From the NCBI RefSeq assembly GCF_010882175.1, contig NZ_WKLH01000006.1:124861-188860 (forward strand): DNA of 64,000 bases. The letters run 5' to 3'. Source of the stretch: Mangrovibacterium lignilyticum (lineage in GTDB: Bacteria > Bacteroidota > Bacteroidia > Bacteroidales > Prolixibacteraceae). The translations under genes were made by a program, and so were the position numbers. This document shows, in pieces, positions 24,680 through 34,234 of the stretch (position 1 is the stretch's first letter; the number at the start of each line of letters is the position of its first letter). The notes under the pieces are model-generated. The model worked only from the letters and a program-made list of their open reading frames with translations. It ran no database searches and was not told the DNA's origin.

Positions 24680-26470
24680 ATGTATTTTGAAGTTGGAAAT
24701 TATTTGTTCAGTGGCCTTAGTTTCTTTTTAGCTTTCTCCGGAATTGCGGGAATATTAATTAGCCTTTATATTTTTAAATTCAGGGAATCGCCAGGTATCG
24801 TCTATTTATCGCTACTGCAGTTGTCCACTGCCGTCTGGACCATTTTCTATTTTCTTGAATATTCAGCGAACGACCTTTCAACCAGACTATTTTGGTCTAA
24901 GTTTTCGTACGTTGGAATTGCGTCCATCCCTGTGTGGTTTTACCTGTTCTCCATCAATTTCGCATCCCGGCAGAAAAAAGCGACTTCTAGATTTTGGCTG
25001 CCGCTAATTATTGTCGCACTAGTCTTTATCGGGATTGTTTTCACAAATGACTCCCATCATCTGCATTGGCGTTCTGCCAGCATCGATTGGAAGAACCACA
25101 CCACAATTTATCGCTACGGACCAGTATTCTGGCTTATTTTCCTGTTCATCTACTCCTTTTTGGCATTGGGTATCTTAAACATTTTGAAACTGATCAGGCG
25201 ATATTCCAACCAAATACACGGTTCAATTTGGTTAATGATTATAGCGTGTTTAATCCCTGTTTTTGGTAACGTCATGTATGTTTTCAAACTAAACCCCATT
25301 CCCGGATTCGACTGGACACCAAGCTCCTTTTTCGCCACAGGAACAATCCTGGCTTATATCAACATCCGCTTTGGATCGATTGATCTGGTTCCGTTTGCCA
25401 GGCAAAAATTAATTGATGTCATGGATGATGGCTTTCTGCTTTTAGACGTTAACAGCCGTGTTGCCGACATAAACTCCTCCTTACTTACGCTAATCCAGCA
25501 ACCGAGGGACCAGGTGGTTGGGAGACATATTTCGGAAGTTTTGCCCGAGCGGGAAGATTTAATCGAGCAAATAGCATTGAACAAAGAGATATCACACATT
25601 GAAGTCACAACGAAGCGTAGTGCCGAGAAAAAAATCCTGGATTTGCGCGCCACATTACTCTACGACAAGTACAATCTACTCAGTGGACAACTGATTATTT
25701 TGCGGGATATTACAACCCTAAAGAACCATGAAGCAACCATTTTGGCGACTAATTCCAAACTTAAGGTTGAAATCTCGGAGAATGAAAAACTGATTGAAGA
25801 TCTGGACAATTTCGCCCATACTGTTGCTCACGACCTAAAAAATTCCATTGGCGCGGTGATTTCTCTTTCAGAGTTGATTGATCAGGAAATGAATGAACAG
25901 TCCTACGACTCGGTGAAAACATTCAACGACGTTATCCACACTTCGGCCAGCAAAACGCTTTACATTATGGAGGAGTTGCTAACAATGTCAACCATCCGTC
26001 AGCAGGATATTCAAAAGGAACCTGTTGACATGCGCCTGGTAATTGATGAGTCATTGAAAAGACTTTCGGATCTGATACAGTCAAGTAACACGAGCATTAT
26101 CAAACCCGACAGATGGCCGGTTATTCAGGCCATTCCCTCCTGGGCCGAAGAGATTTGGGTGAATTTTATCAGCAACGCGATTAAATATGGTGGAGCCCCG
26201 CCGGTTATCAAACTAGGCGTTGAACAGTACTACAGCGAGGGCAAAATCAAGTTTTGGATCAAAGACAATGGCAACGGGCTGTCCAAAACCGATCAGAAAA
26301 AATTGTTTACAGAATTCACCCGGCTCGAAGCCAGCAAAATTCAGGGAACAGGCTTGGGCTTATCCATTGTGAATCGCATTGTCGAAAAGCTTGGTGGCGA
26401 AGTTGGCGTTTTTAGCGATGCGATTCCCGACGAAGGTTGTCTTTTTTACTTTATCCTACCCATCAAATAG
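24680..26470 (+). CDS. Orphan sensor histidine kinase with 7TM N-terminus and PAS domain
   Basis: The 596-residue product starts with about seven membrane segments (residues 1-230) of the HisKA_7TM type. It continues with a PAS-like domain (about 245-355), a short coiled helix, a dimerisation/phosphoacceptor helix with predicted phosphorylated His384 (TVAHDLKNSIGA), and a HATPase domain with N-box NFISNAIKYGG, G1 DNGNGL and G2 GTGLGLSIV. No response regulator is encoded nearby, so its partner lies elsewhere. It converges on the helicase gene with a 10-bp gap. Confidence 0.9.
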   Translation: MYFEVGNYLFSGLSFFLAFSGIAGILISLYIFKFRESPGIVYLSLLQLSTAVWTIFYFLEYSANDLSTRLFWSKFSYVGIASIPVWFYLFSINFASRQKKATSRFWLPLIIVALVFIGIVFTNDSHHLHWRSASIDWKNHTTIYRYGPVFWLIFLFIYSFLALGILNILKLIRRYSNQIHGSIWLMIIACLIPVFGNVMYVFKLNPIPGFDWTPSSFFATGTILAYINIRFGSIDLVPFARQKLIDVMDDGFLLLDVNSRVADINSSLLTLIQQPRDQVVGRHISEVLPEREDLIEQIALNKEISHIEVTTKRSAEKKILDLRATLLYDKYNLLSGQLIILRDITTLKNHEATILATNSKLKVEISENEKLIEDLDNFAHTVAHDLKNSIGAVISLSELIDQEMNEQSYDSVKTFNDVIHTSASKTLYIMEELLTMSTIRQQDIQKEPVDMRLVIDESLKRLSDLIQSSNTSIIKPDRWPVIQAIPSWAEEIWVNFISNAIKYGGAPPVIKLGVEQYYSEGKIKFWIKDNGNGLSKTDQKKLFTEFTRLEASKIQGTGLGLSIVNRIVEKLGGEVGVFSDAIPDEGCLFYFILPIK

Positions 26471-26480
26471 CCAAAACCGG

Positions 26481-27809
26481 TTATCGGCTTCCTCTGCCTT
26501 TTCTGAATTTCTTCGTTTTAGACAAATGCTTCGGAGCATTCGTTGGCTTATTCCTACTTTCTCCCGGACGACGTTTTTTCTCATGAAAGGCTCCCTGGAA
26601 AGTTGGATCTTCTAACTTCTTCTGGCGGTCAATTTCACGCAACTGCTCCTGATTCTCCGGTTTCGGTGTTGGTGGAATCTCAACCTCTGCTGGAATTTCC
26701 TTCATCGGAATTTCCATCCGAATAACTTTTTCAATCTTACGCAGATGATATTCCTCTGCTGGGTTGACCAACGTAATGGCTTCACCAATATTATTAGCCC
26801 GAGCAGTTCGTCCAATACGATGCACATAGTCCTCGTAGCGCTGTGGCAAATCAAAATTGATCACATGAGAGATCATGCTGACATCCAAACCGCGAGCCGA
26901 AACATCTGTTGAAATCAAAATCCGGATATCACCGTCCTTAAAAGCATTGATGGCATTGATCCGGGTATTCTGTCCTTTATTGGAATGCAGAATCCGCTTT
27001 TGGCCTTCTGCTTTACGCTTTATAATTTTGTAGACACTTTCCGCATTCTCCTTCGTCCGAACAAAAATGATTACCCGGCTAAAGGTCTCTTCATCGAGTA
27101 GTAAATATTGAAGGAGATTCAGCTTCGTTTTAAAATTCGGTACTTTATAATAACACTGTTGGACTAATTGTGCTGGTGTTGCTGATGGTGCTATCTCAAT
27201 ACGTTCCGGAAAATCGAGAAACTCATGACTCATTTCTTCCACGCTCTCATTGAAAGTAGCAGAAAAAAGCAGGTTCTGTCGTTTAACCGGGATAATTTCC
27301 AATAATTGACGAATCTGAGGCATAAATCCCATATCCAGCATTCGGTCAGCTTCGTCAATCACCAACGTTTTCAATTTCTTAAGCGAAACAGCACCGGCCT
27401 TATACAAATCCCACAAACGTCCGGGAGTGGCAACTAAAATGTCTATGCCCGGTTTTATCATGTCGGCGTGTTTAGTCCAGCCTATTCCACCATATACCGC
27501 AGCATGCCGGATGTTGCTATAGGTTGTCAGCTCTTCAATATCTTCGCCCACCTGAATGGATAGTTCACGGGTAGGCACCAGAATCAGCACCCGAGGATCT
27601 TCGCCTTCAGCCTTTACAAGCTTTGCAAAAATCGGAAGCAAATAAGCTGCCGTTTTCCCGGTACCGGTTTGTGCGATACCCAACACATCCAAACCTGACC
27701 GAATGATTGGGATTGCCTGCTCCTGAATCGGAGTTGGTTTTTCAAAACCAATCTCTTCCAGGGCCTTTAAAATTGATTTATTGATCTTTAATTCTTCGAA
27801 AGTTGCCAT
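26481..27809 (-). CDS. DEAD-box ATP-dependent RNA helicase (RhlE-like)
   Basis: The 442-residue product has the Q motif (GFEKPTPIQEQAIP), Walker A AQTGTGKT at residues 46-53, PTRELSIQ, the DEAD box as VIDEADRMLD, SAT, and C-terminal ARGLD and HRIGRTAR. The tail is basic (PGESRNKPTNAPKHLSKTKKFRKGRGSR) and probably binds RNA. Likely role is RNA unwinding in ribosome assembly or mRNA turnover. A perfect -7 element lies only 5 bp upstream of the ATG, implying a leaderless or near-leaderless transcript. Confidence 0.93.
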   Translation of the reverse strand: MATFEELKINKSILKALEEIGFEKPTPIQEQAIPIIRSGLDVLGIAQTGTGKTAAYLLPIFAKLVKAEGEDPRVLILVPTRELSIQVGEDIEELTTYSNIRHAAVYGGIGWTKHADMIKPGIDILVATPGRLWDLYKAGAVSLKKLKTLVIDEADRMLDMGFMPQIRQLLEIIPVKRQNLLFSATFNESVEEMSHEFLDFPERIEIAPSATPAQLVQQCYYKVPNFKTKLNLLQYLLLDEETFSRVIIFVRTKENAESVYKIIKRKAEGQKRILHSNKGQNTRINAINAFKDGDIRILISTDVSARGLDVSMISHVINFDLPQRYEDYVHRIGRTARANNIGEAITLVNPAEEYHLRKIEKVIRMEIPMKEIPAEVEIPPTPKPENQEQLREIDRQKKLEDPTFQGAFHEKKRRPGESRNKPTNAPKHLSKTKKFRKGRGSR

Positions 27810-27813
27810 GCCG

Positions 27814-27821
27814 CAAAGATA
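27814..27821 (-). promoter_or_regulatory. -7 element TATCTTTG abutting the helicase start
   Basis: Perfect TAnnTTTG on the minus strand, ending 5 bp before the ATG at 27809. With the usual few-base distance to the start of transcription, the mRNA would begin at or next to the A of the start codon. Confidence 0.5.
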
Positions 27822-27851
27822 TACGCAAAAAACGACATCCGAAACTACCTG

Positions 27852-28958
27852 TTAATTCAATCGATACATCTTCCCGGGTAAGCTGGCCACCAGACCGTTA
27901 AACTCCAGTCCCAGAAGTAAAGCAGATACTTTACCCATGGGCATGTGCAGTTCCTGGCACAATTGATCGATGTAAACCGGGCTTTCAGAGAGGGCATCCA
28001 TCACTTTTTGCTCTTCGCCTGAGAGACTTACAAATAATTGTTTTTGGATTTTCTGCGATGATTTTGCTTGATTTTGCCACCCCATAAAATATTCCAGATC
28101 GTCGAGATTTTGAATCAGGCAGGCCTTATTTTGTTTGATAAGCGTGTTGCACCCCTTCGAATAAATATCCGAATTTCGCCCCGGAACAGCAAATACATCA
28201 CGATTGTACGAACCTGCGATATCGGCGGTCACCAGTGCCCCGCCCTTCTCAGCAGATTCAACCACGATGGTTGCATCAGTCAGTCCGGCGATTATTCGGT
28301 TCCGTCGTAAAAAATTTTGTCGTTCAATCGAGCTTTCACTAATAAAATCTGTAATCACCCCGCCGGATACCAACATTCTCTCTGCCAGCGAACGGTGAAG
28401 GGACGGATAAATCCGATCCAGACCATGAGCCAGGACGCCCCAGGTTGACACGCCATGCTGCAAACACGCTTTATGCGCGGCCGAATCAATCCCGTAAGCC
28501 AAGCCGCTGACAACCGTATAGCTATTCCGTGTGGCCATTTCACTGATTAACTCATCACAGACCTTCTTACCGTAATCCGTTGCGTTGCGCGTTCCAACAA
28601 TCGCAACCAGCTTTTCGGCATTCCAATTAATATTTCCCATTGAAAATAAAACCAAAGGTGCGTCGACACAGCTCTTCAACCTTGTCGGGTAATCATCGTC
28701 CAAATAAAAATAAGTTTGAATTTTGTGTTTGGTCAAAAAGGGAAGCTCTTGTTTTCCGCGTTCCAGATCGCGGTTCTCCACAATACTCCGGGCTAAAACT
28801 GGTCCGATCCCCGGCACTTTTCGGAAATGACTTTCTTTGGCTTCGAAAACAGCCTCGACACTGCCCATATAAGCAATCAAACTTTTGGCATTGATACAGC
28901 CAATTCCGGGAATCAATGAAAGTGCAATGTGATAGGGTAGTTGTTCTATACGGGCCAT
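27852..28958 (-). CDS. dprA: DNA processing protein DprA
   Basis: Loads RecA on incoming single-stranded DNA during natural transformation. The 368-residue product has an N-terminal helix-hairpin-helix-like part (residues 1-70, FRKVPGIGPVLARSI), the Rossmann core with IVGTRNATDYGK, VVSGLAYGIDSAAHKACL, AHGLDRIYPSLH, ERQNFLRRNRIIAGLTDATIVVES and KGGALVTADIA, and a C-terminal winged helix (about 305-368). No other competence gene is near. Confidence 0.95.
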   Translation of the reverse strand: MARIEQLPYHIALSLIPGIGCINAKSLIAYMGSVEAVFEAKESHFRKVPGIGPVLARSIVENRDLERGKQELPFLTKHKIQTYFYLDDDYPTRLKSCVDAPLVLFSMGNINWNAEKLVAIVGTRNATDYGKKVCDELISEMATRNSYTVVSGLAYGIDSAAHKACLQHGVSTWGVLAHGLDRIYPSLHRSLAERMLVSGGVITDFISESSIERQNFLRRNRIIAGLTDATIVVESAEKGGALVTADIAGSYNRDVFAVPGRNSDIYSKGCNTLIKQNKACLIQNLDDLEYFMGWQNQAKSSQKIQKQLFVSLSGEEQKVMDALSESPVYIDQLCQELHMPMGKVSALLLGLEFNGLVASLPGKMYRLN

Positions 28959-29007
28959 CGAAAAAGGTTTATTTCAATTTAAACCTTTCCGGCTGAATAC
29001 GCAAGTC

Positions 29008-29457
29008 TCAGTCTTTTTTCATCAGGGAATTCAAATCATGTTCAATGAGCGAGATTTCTTCTTTGGTCAAGCCCACCAAGCTTACTTCCGGATATTCAGC
29101 AATCCCTTTGCTTGTTTTTATGGCCACATACAAGTCCGAAAAAGCCATCATCCGTTTTACTTTGGCAAAATACAGCAGGCTTTTATCGAACTCAATCGAG
29201 CTGTATTCTTTCCCGAAAAAAGCGATCACCGGATAATAACGAATGAGAATCTTAGCGCCATCGGAACTGTAATAAATGTAATTGATATTGACAAACTGAA
29301 CTCCGATAATACCCAAAATAAGCACAGCTCCACTAATCAACGCGCCGGTATTGTTTTCTTTCCAAACAAAAAATAGTGTAATCAGCAACAAAATAACCAT
29401 ACTAAAATTAAAAGTCCGCTTAATCGTTGTCGTTCTCTTTTTGTTTGAAATTTCCAT
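29008..29457 (-). CDS. Small membrane protein, PH-domain-like, unknown function
   Basis: A 149-residue protein with two adjacent membrane segments (about residues 14-30 and 35-53) and a C-terminal soluble part with PH-like strands (YYSSDGAKILIRYYP...SSIEFDKSLLYFAKVKRMM). I chose the ATG at 29457; a longer frame to 29565 would run into the aroB promoter and coding start on the other strand. Function unknown. Confidence 0.65.
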   Translation of the reverse strand: MEISNKKRTTTIKRTFNFSMVILLLITLFFVWKENNTGALISGAVLILGIIGVQFVNINYIYYSSDGAKILIRYYPVIAFFGKEYSSIEFDKSLLYFAKVKRMMAFSDLYVAIKTSKGIAEYPEVSLVGLTKEEISLIEHDLNSLMKKD

Positions 29458-29523
29458 TTTACTACTGAATTGTAAATAATTACCCCTTGTGAGTTTAAAA
29501 TTCTCAGGGCTCTCATTTTTTTT

Positions 29524-29531
29524 TAACTTTG
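29524..29531 (+). promoter_or_regulatory. -7 element TAACTTTG before aroB
   Basis: Perfect TAnnTTTG, 21 bp upstream of the aroB ATG at 29553. It overlaps a TTG that could be mistaken for a start codon at 29529, and so argues for the ATG. A TTC at the -33 position is one mismatch from TTG. Confidence 0.65.
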
Positions 29532-29552
29532 CGAGCACCAAAAAAACAGGTG

Positions 29553-30623
29553 ATGACTGCATCAAATATACATTCGAATATCATCTTTTCCCAACAGATT
29601 GAAACGGAACTGGAAAATATCATCAGCAGTTTCGCAAGCGGGAAAGTATTCTTACTAACGGAGGAAACACCGGCAAAGTTGTGTTTGCCGTTAATTCAAT
29701 CTTTAATCGACAAATTCCAGATTAGAACCATCAAAATCAAGGGTGGCGAAACTCACAAATCAATCCGGTCTGTTGAACAGGTTTGGGAGGTTTTATCAAA
29801 ATTCGGTGCCGACCGCAAATCGCTACTCATCAATATTGGTGGTGGTATGCTGACCGATTTGGGTGGATTCGCGGCTTCAACCTTTAAAAGGGGAATGGCT
29901 TTCGTGAATATCCCAACCACTTTGCTCGCCCAGGTTGATGCATCGCTGGGAGGGAAAACCGGAATCAATTTTAATGGTTTAAAGAATGAAATCGGCGTCT
30001 TCAACGAACCGGACGCGGTAATCATCAACACCAATTTTCTGAAAACCATCGATTACGAAAACTTCCTTTCTGGTTATGCTGAAATGCTGAAACACGGGCT
30101 GATAAAAAGTCCGGAGCATTGGGCCGAATTAATGGTATACGATCTGAATCATATTGATTACGAATCGTTACAGGAAATAATTGCTCATTCGGTTGCTGTG
30201 AAAGAGTGGCATGTTGAGAATGACCTGACCGAAAAAAATATCCGCAAAGCATTGAATTTCGGACACACCGTTGGCCATGCTTTTGAAAGTTACGCCCTGC
30301 ACGAAGGCAAACCTATTCTGCACGGTTTTGCCGTTGTCTACGGGATGATTGCCGAGCTGTTTCTGTCGGCAAAAAAATGTGGATTCAATGCGGAATTACT
30401 TCAATCTGTTTCGGCATGGCTATTAAACAAATATGGCAAATTCGACATCACACCATCCGATTACGGAGCACTGTACGAATTAATGACGCACGATAAAAAG
30501 AACGAAGGTACCCGTATTAATTTCACCCTGATTTCGAAAATCGGACAGGTTGAAATCAACCAGGACTGCTCAAAAGAACTGATCTTTGAAGCGCTGGATT
30601 ACTACCGACAATTGAGTGTATAG
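29553..30623 (+). CDS. aroB: 3-dehydroquinate synthase AroB
   Basis: Second enzyme of the shikimate pathway: DAHP to 3-dehydroquinate, using NAD and a divalent metal. The 356-residue product carries IKGGETHKS, the NAD-binding LLINIGGGMLTDLGGFAAST, IPTTLLAQVDASLGGKTG and the metal ligands in NFGHTVGHAFE. The ATG at 29553 is preferred over the TTG at 29529 because the latter lies in the -7 promoter element. aroA follows 22 bp downstream. Confidence 0.95.
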   Translation: MTASNIHSNIIFSQQIETELENIISSFASGKVFLLTEETPAKLCLPLIQSLIDKFQIRTIKIKGGETHKSIRSVEQVWEVLSKFGADRKSLLINIGGGMLTDLGGFAASTFKRGMAFVNIPTTLLAQVDASLGGKTGINFNGLKNEIGVFNEPDAVIINTNFLKTIDYENFLSGYAEMLKHGLIKSPEHWAELMVYDLNHIDYESLQEIIAHSVAVKEWHVENDLTEKNIRKALNFGHTVGHAFESYALHEGKPILHGFAVVYGMIAELFLSAKKCGFNAELLQSVSAWLLNKYGKFDITPSDYGALYELMTHDKKNEGTRINFTLISKIGQVEINQDCSKELIFEALDYYRQLSV

Positions 30624-30645
30624 CAATTTTTGACTTTGACTAATT

Positions 30646-31875
30646 ATGAAATTTCAAGTTTCCAAATCAGATAAAAAGGTTTACGGCACGATTAATTTGC
30701 CGGCCTCAAAAAGTATTGCCAACCGGGCATTAATTATCCACTCACTGAGTTACAGTCCATACGAGATTAAAAACCTGTCGGATAGTGACGATACCAAGGT
30801 GATGAAGAAGGTGATGGAATCGAACACCAACTTGTTCGATATCGGCCACGCCGGTACAGCGATGCGTTTCCTGACTGCCTTTCTTTCTCAGATTGTTGGG
30901 GAGTGGATCATCACCGGTTCTGACCGGATGAAACAACGTCCGATCAAAGTGCTAGTGGACGCGTTGAACGAATTGGGCGCCAAAATTGAATACGTTGAAA
31001 ACGAAGGCTACCCGCCCCTGCGCATTTTTGGTTCACATCTGAAAGGCAAGGTTTTGGAGCTCGATGGCAGTATCAGCAGTCAATATATTTCTGCTTTGTT
31101 AATGATTGCTCCGACGCTGGAAGATGGCTTAACCATCCGGTTGAAAAACAAAATAACTTCTCGCTCATACATTGAAATGACCCTGAACCTGATGAAACAA
31201 TTCGGGGTTACAGCTCATTTCAAAGGCAACGAGATCCGCATCGCACAGCAACAATATAAACCTATTGAATTTACCTGCGAAGGTGACTGGTCGGGCGCAT
31301 CGTACTGGTACGAGATTTTAGCCTTAGCCGATGAAGGTGAAGTAAAATTGCCCAACCTGCACCTGATGAGCTTGCAGGGAGATTGCGCTATTGCTCCATG
31401 GTTTAAACCTTTTGGAGTTGAAAGTGAAGCCACCGCCGATGGCATTACCATTCGTAAAACAGCCAATATTCAGCCAAAAAAGTTGAACCTGGATTTCCTC
31501 GAAAACCCGGATATTGCACAAACGATGGCGGTTCTGTGTGTGATGAAAAAAGTTCCTTTCCACTTTACAGGCCTGGAAACCTTGAAAATTAAGGAAACCA
31601 ACCGTATTGCAGCCCTGCAAAATGAGCTCTCTAAATTTGGCGCTCAGCTGGAAGAGCCACAGCATGGTGAATTGGCTTGGGACGGAACGTTCCCATTCAA
31701 TAAGCAAGACGTTCCATTCATTTCAACCTATCACGATCATCGCATGGCACTGGCTTTTGCTCCAGCGGCTTTCTTTGGAAAAGTTGAAATTGACGACCCA
31801 ATGGTTGTTACCAAATCATATCCGGCCTATTACGAAGATTTAAAATTGGTTGGTTTTGATGTTTCAGAAGGCTAG
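30646..31875 (+). CDS. aroA: 3-phosphoshikimate 1-carboxyvinyltransferase AroA (EPSP synthase)
   Basis: Sixth step of the shikimate pathway, joining shikimate-3-phosphate and PEP. The 409-residue product has LPASKSIANRALIIHSL near residue 18, the loop DIGHAGTAMRFLTAFL (family form GNAGTxxR, here with GHAGTAMR), SSQYISALLM, and C-terminal KETNRIAAL and DHRMALAFA. Co-transcribed with aroB. A strong hairpin terminator follows. Confidence 0.95.
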   Translation: MKFQVSKSDKKVYGTINLPASKSIANRALIIHSLSYSPYEIKNLSDSDDTKVMKKVMESNTNLFDIGHAGTAMRFLTAFLSQIVGEWIITGSDRMKQRPIKVLVDALNELGAKIEYVENEGYPPLRIFGSHLKGKVLELDGSISSQYISALLMIAPTLEDGLTIRLKNKITSRSYIEMTLNLMKQFGVTAHFKGNEIRIAQQQYKPIEFTCEGDWSGASYWYEILALADEGEVKLPNLHLMSLQGDCAIAPWFKPFGVESEATADGITIRKTANIQPKKLNLDFLENPDIAQTMAVLCVMKKVPFHFTGLETLKIKETNRIAALQNELSKFGAQLEEPQHGELAWDGTFPFNKQDVPFISTYHDHRMALAFAPAAFFGKVEIDDPMVVTKSYPAYYEDLKLVGFDVSEG

Positions 31876-31896
31876 ATTTAATCGACAACATATTAT

Positions 31897-31940
31897 AAAA
31901 AAAGCGGATGACTTTCAGCTTGAAAGTCATCCGCCTTTTT
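31897..31940 (+). terminator. Bidirectional terminator between aroA and the GH28 gene
   Basis: Fourteen-base-pair perfect stem GCGGATGACTTTCA / TGAAAGTCATCCGC around a 3-nt loop, flanked by an A-run on the left and a T-run on the right, so it works for both converging genes. Confidence 0.92.
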
Positions 31941-31971
31941 ATGTGCAAAATCACGTCGCTATGAATTTTAA

Positions 31972-33552
31972 TTAACGGAACCACGTCTGATCTTCGATAT
32001 GTGAACAGTTCGAAAACTGAATCTGATCACTTTGTCGTCCCTCAATCTTCAAGTCTATTTTTCTTGCAGGCGTATTGAAATCAATATTCTCGAAACGGAG
32101 ATTTCCGGCATCTACAAATTCAAGAATACTGTCATTCGAATTTAATCGCATATTCTTAAATGTTCCTCCCTGCAAATCACAGGCATAAAAAAAATTGCTG
32201 CAATTAGCCACGACATTTTCTATGTTCAAGTCCTCAAGCGGAGATTCCGGAATTCCGAAAACCTTTACAAGGTGAGTACAATTTTCAATTAAAATATCTT
32301 TCGCTTGAATGTTCTTATATTTGGGCGTCAACTCGTTCACATCTCTTGCTGGTAATCTTTCGGCCAACGCTCCAACATACAAGGAGTCGCCAAGCATGTC
32401 CCACTTAAACGCGGTTGCTCTTAAATTCATCCGAATACGCTCGTAGATCAGGTTTTCACCCCCGCCACCACGGGGTCTGCGCGTTTTAAAACGAATTCCC
32501 ACTTCCGTATCATCAAAAACACAATCGTGAATATACAGGTTTCTGATTACCCCGGCAGTTTCACTTCCAACGGTAATGCCTCCATGTCCTTCCTTCGCCA
32601 GACAATAACGCACCACGACGTTCTCCGTTGGTTTATTCACGCGCAAACCGTCATAACCTCGCCCGGCTTTCATCGTGAAACAATCGTCACCACAACTCAA
32701 TGTAACGTATTCTATCAGTACATTTCGACTCGATTCAATGTCGATGCCGTCGCCCCTCGGTACTCCAACTGAATTCACATTGATCCCGCGGATAATTACA
32801 TGATCGCAATAAATTGGGACGACATTCCAGAAAGCTGTATTCTCCAGGGAGACACCTTCAATATATACATTGGTACAATTAATGGGTGAAATAAACATGG
32901 GTGGAAAAATCGTTCCTGATTCCTGATTTCCATCGAACATGCGTTCCCCGATTGGGGTACTTGCTTCAATTACATTTTCGATTACCCCGGAACGATCAAT
33001 TCGATCGCGAATATCTCCACCAGTCGGACCTATTAATTTTCCACGACCGGTCACTGCAATATTATCCTGATGGTTGGCATAAATACAAGCGCCAAGTGAC
33101 ATCACATCCACTCCTTCGATGCGGGTAAAAACTGCGGGTTGAAAATCCTTCACCAAGCCACTAAATCGCAGGATACTTCCTTCCGGAATATGAAGATTAA
33201 CGTTCGATTTGAGCTCAACGCGTCCGGTCAGCCACTCACCGGTAGGGATTTCGACCACCCCTCCCCCGTTCGAAGACAAATCAGCAATTGCCTTATTAAT
33301 GATAGTTGAATTGACCTTTTCCAACGAAAGTTCCACCCGGATGGTATCTTGCTGAAATACGGGCTTTATAAACTGCACTGTTTCAAATGGCGCGTCAACC
33401 GCTGCGATCTCCTCGGGCAGATTCGTATGTCCAACGTCACTCAGTGTTGGAATTTTAGCCAAAGTCCATCCGGCACTGTTTTTCTTAACATTTATACATG
33501 CCGAAAGTGAAAATACGACTGTGGCTATAAGCAAGTAATAATTTCGTTTCAT
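31972..33552 (-). CDS. GH28-family glycosidase (polygalacturonase-like) lipoprotein
   Basis: The 526-residue product has a lipoprotein signal (MKRNYYLLIATVVFSLSAC, Cys19) and a right-handed beta-helix. GH28 catalytic motifs are all present: GDGIDIESS (in place of NTD), CGDDCFTMK, GHGGITVGSE and the RxK block GIRFKTRRPRGGG. Expected to cleave galacturonan or a related acidic glycan at the cell surface or in the periplasm. There is no SusC/SusD pair beside it, so it is not in an obvious polysaccharide utilisation locus. Confidence 0.88.
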   Translation of the reverse strand: MKRNYYLLIATVVFSLSACINVKKNSAGWTLAKIPTLSDVGHTNLPEEIAAVDAPFETVQFIKPVFQQDTIRVELSLEKVNSTIINKAIADLSSNGGGVVEIPTGEWLTGRVELKSNVNLHIPEGSILRFSGLVKDFQPAVFTRIEGVDVMSLGACIYANHQDNIAVTGRGKLIGPTGGDIRDRIDRSGVIENVIEASTPIGERMFDGNQESGTIFPPMFISPINCTNVYIEGVSLENTAFWNVVPIYCDHVIIRGINVNSVGVPRGDGIDIESSRNVLIEYVTLSCGDDCFTMKAGRGYDGLRVNKPTENVVVRYCLAKEGHGGITVGSETAGVIRNLYIHDCVFDDTEVGIRFKTRRPRGGGGENLIYERIRMNLRATAFKWDMLGDSLYVGALAERLPARDVNELTPKYKNIQAKDILIENCTHLVKVFGIPESPLEDLNIENVVANCSNFFYACDLQGGTFKNMRLNSNDSILEFVDAGNLRFENIDFNTPARKIDLKIEGRQSDQIQFSNCSHIEDQTWFR

Positions 33553-33585
33553 AATTTATTAAAGTCGATATTTGATAGTCTCTCG

Positions 33586-33593
33586 CAAAACTA
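33586..33593 (-). promoter_or_regulatory. -7 element TAGTTTTG before the GH28 gene
   Basis: Perfect TAnnTTTG on the minus strand, 33 bp upstream of the ATG at 33552. No clear -33 TTG. Confidence 0.5.
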
Positions 33594-33700
33594 ATCAACT
33601 TTTCAATCCCATGAAAACGTTTACATTCTTAAATCCGGGAAAATCAACTTGCTGGCAACTCGAATTAATAAAATAGTTGATGTGTAGAGACTTCGGTGAT

Positions 33701-34141
33701 TTACCTTTTTTCCTTAAAAAATGCGGTCATCAGATCAGCACAATCGTCGCCCATCACTCCCGAAACAACTTCCGTTTTCGGGTGAAGACCTTTCGGTGCA
33801 AATTTTGAAAAGCCCCTTTTATCGTCAGTTGCACCATAAACCAACTTGCCTAATTGCGCCCAGCCTAAAGCTCCGGCACACATTACACATGGTTCCAGTG
33901 TCACATACAAAGTACATTCGTTCAGGTATTTCCCACCCAATAAGTTGGCAGCTGCGGTAACAGCCTGCATCTCGGCGTGAGCAGTAACATCGGTCAACGT
34001 TTCAGTAAGATTGTGCGCCCGGGCAATGATCCGGTTATTGGCAACAACAACGGCTCCTACCGGAACTTCACCTTTCTCATAAGCTTGTTGTGCTTCCTGA
34101 AACGCACGTTTCATAAAATAGACATCATCAAAGGGCTGCAT
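33701..34141 (-). CDS. tadA: tRNA-specific adenosine deaminase TadA
   Basis: Zinc-dependent deaminase that converts A34 of tRNA-Arg(ACG) to inosine. The 146-residue product has the zinc/catalytic site H55-A-E57 (VTAHAEMQA) and P84-C85-V-M-C88, in the spacing of the CDA superfamily, plus [18 protein letters not shown]. Divergent from aspS, with the two -7 elements 24 bp apart. Confidence 0.93.
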   Translation of the reverse strand: MQPFDDVYFMKRAFQEAQQAYEKGEVPVGAVVVANNRIIARAHNLTETLTDVTAHAEMQAVTAAANLLGGKYLNECTLYVTLEPCVMCAGALGWAQLGKLVYGATDDKRGFSKFAPKGLHPKTEVVSGVMGDDCADLMTAFFKEKR

Positions 34142-34167
34142 GCGTCAAATCAATTCAATATTAATGA

Positions 34168-34175
34168 CAAACCTA
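34168..34175 (-). promoter_or_regulatory. -7 element TAGGTTTG before tadA
   Basis: Perfect TAnnTTTG on the minus strand, 27 bp upstream of the tadA ATG. It is back to back with the aspS -7 element at 34200-34207, so RNA polymerase sites for the two genes overlap. Confidence 0.55.
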
Positions 34176-34199
34176 CCAATTTAATTGCTAAAATCTGCT

Positions 34200-34207
34200 T
34201 ATTTTTG
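34200..34207 (+). promoter_or_regulatory. -7 element TATTTTTG before aspS
   Basis: Perfect TAnnTTTG, 28 bp upstream of the aspS ATG at 34235. It supports that start over the long upstream extension of the frame. Confidence 0.6.
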
Positions 34208-34234
34208 CAGGCAAACAAAAAAGAATCAAGCAAT

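Noticed and set aside
29529-29552. TTG start for aroB
   Set aside because: The TTG is the end of a perfect -7 element (TAACTTTG); the ATG at 29553 is better.
33977-34234. N-terminal extension of aspS by 86 codons
   Set aside because: It overlaps tadA and the divergent promoters and is not part of aspartyl-tRNA synthetases.
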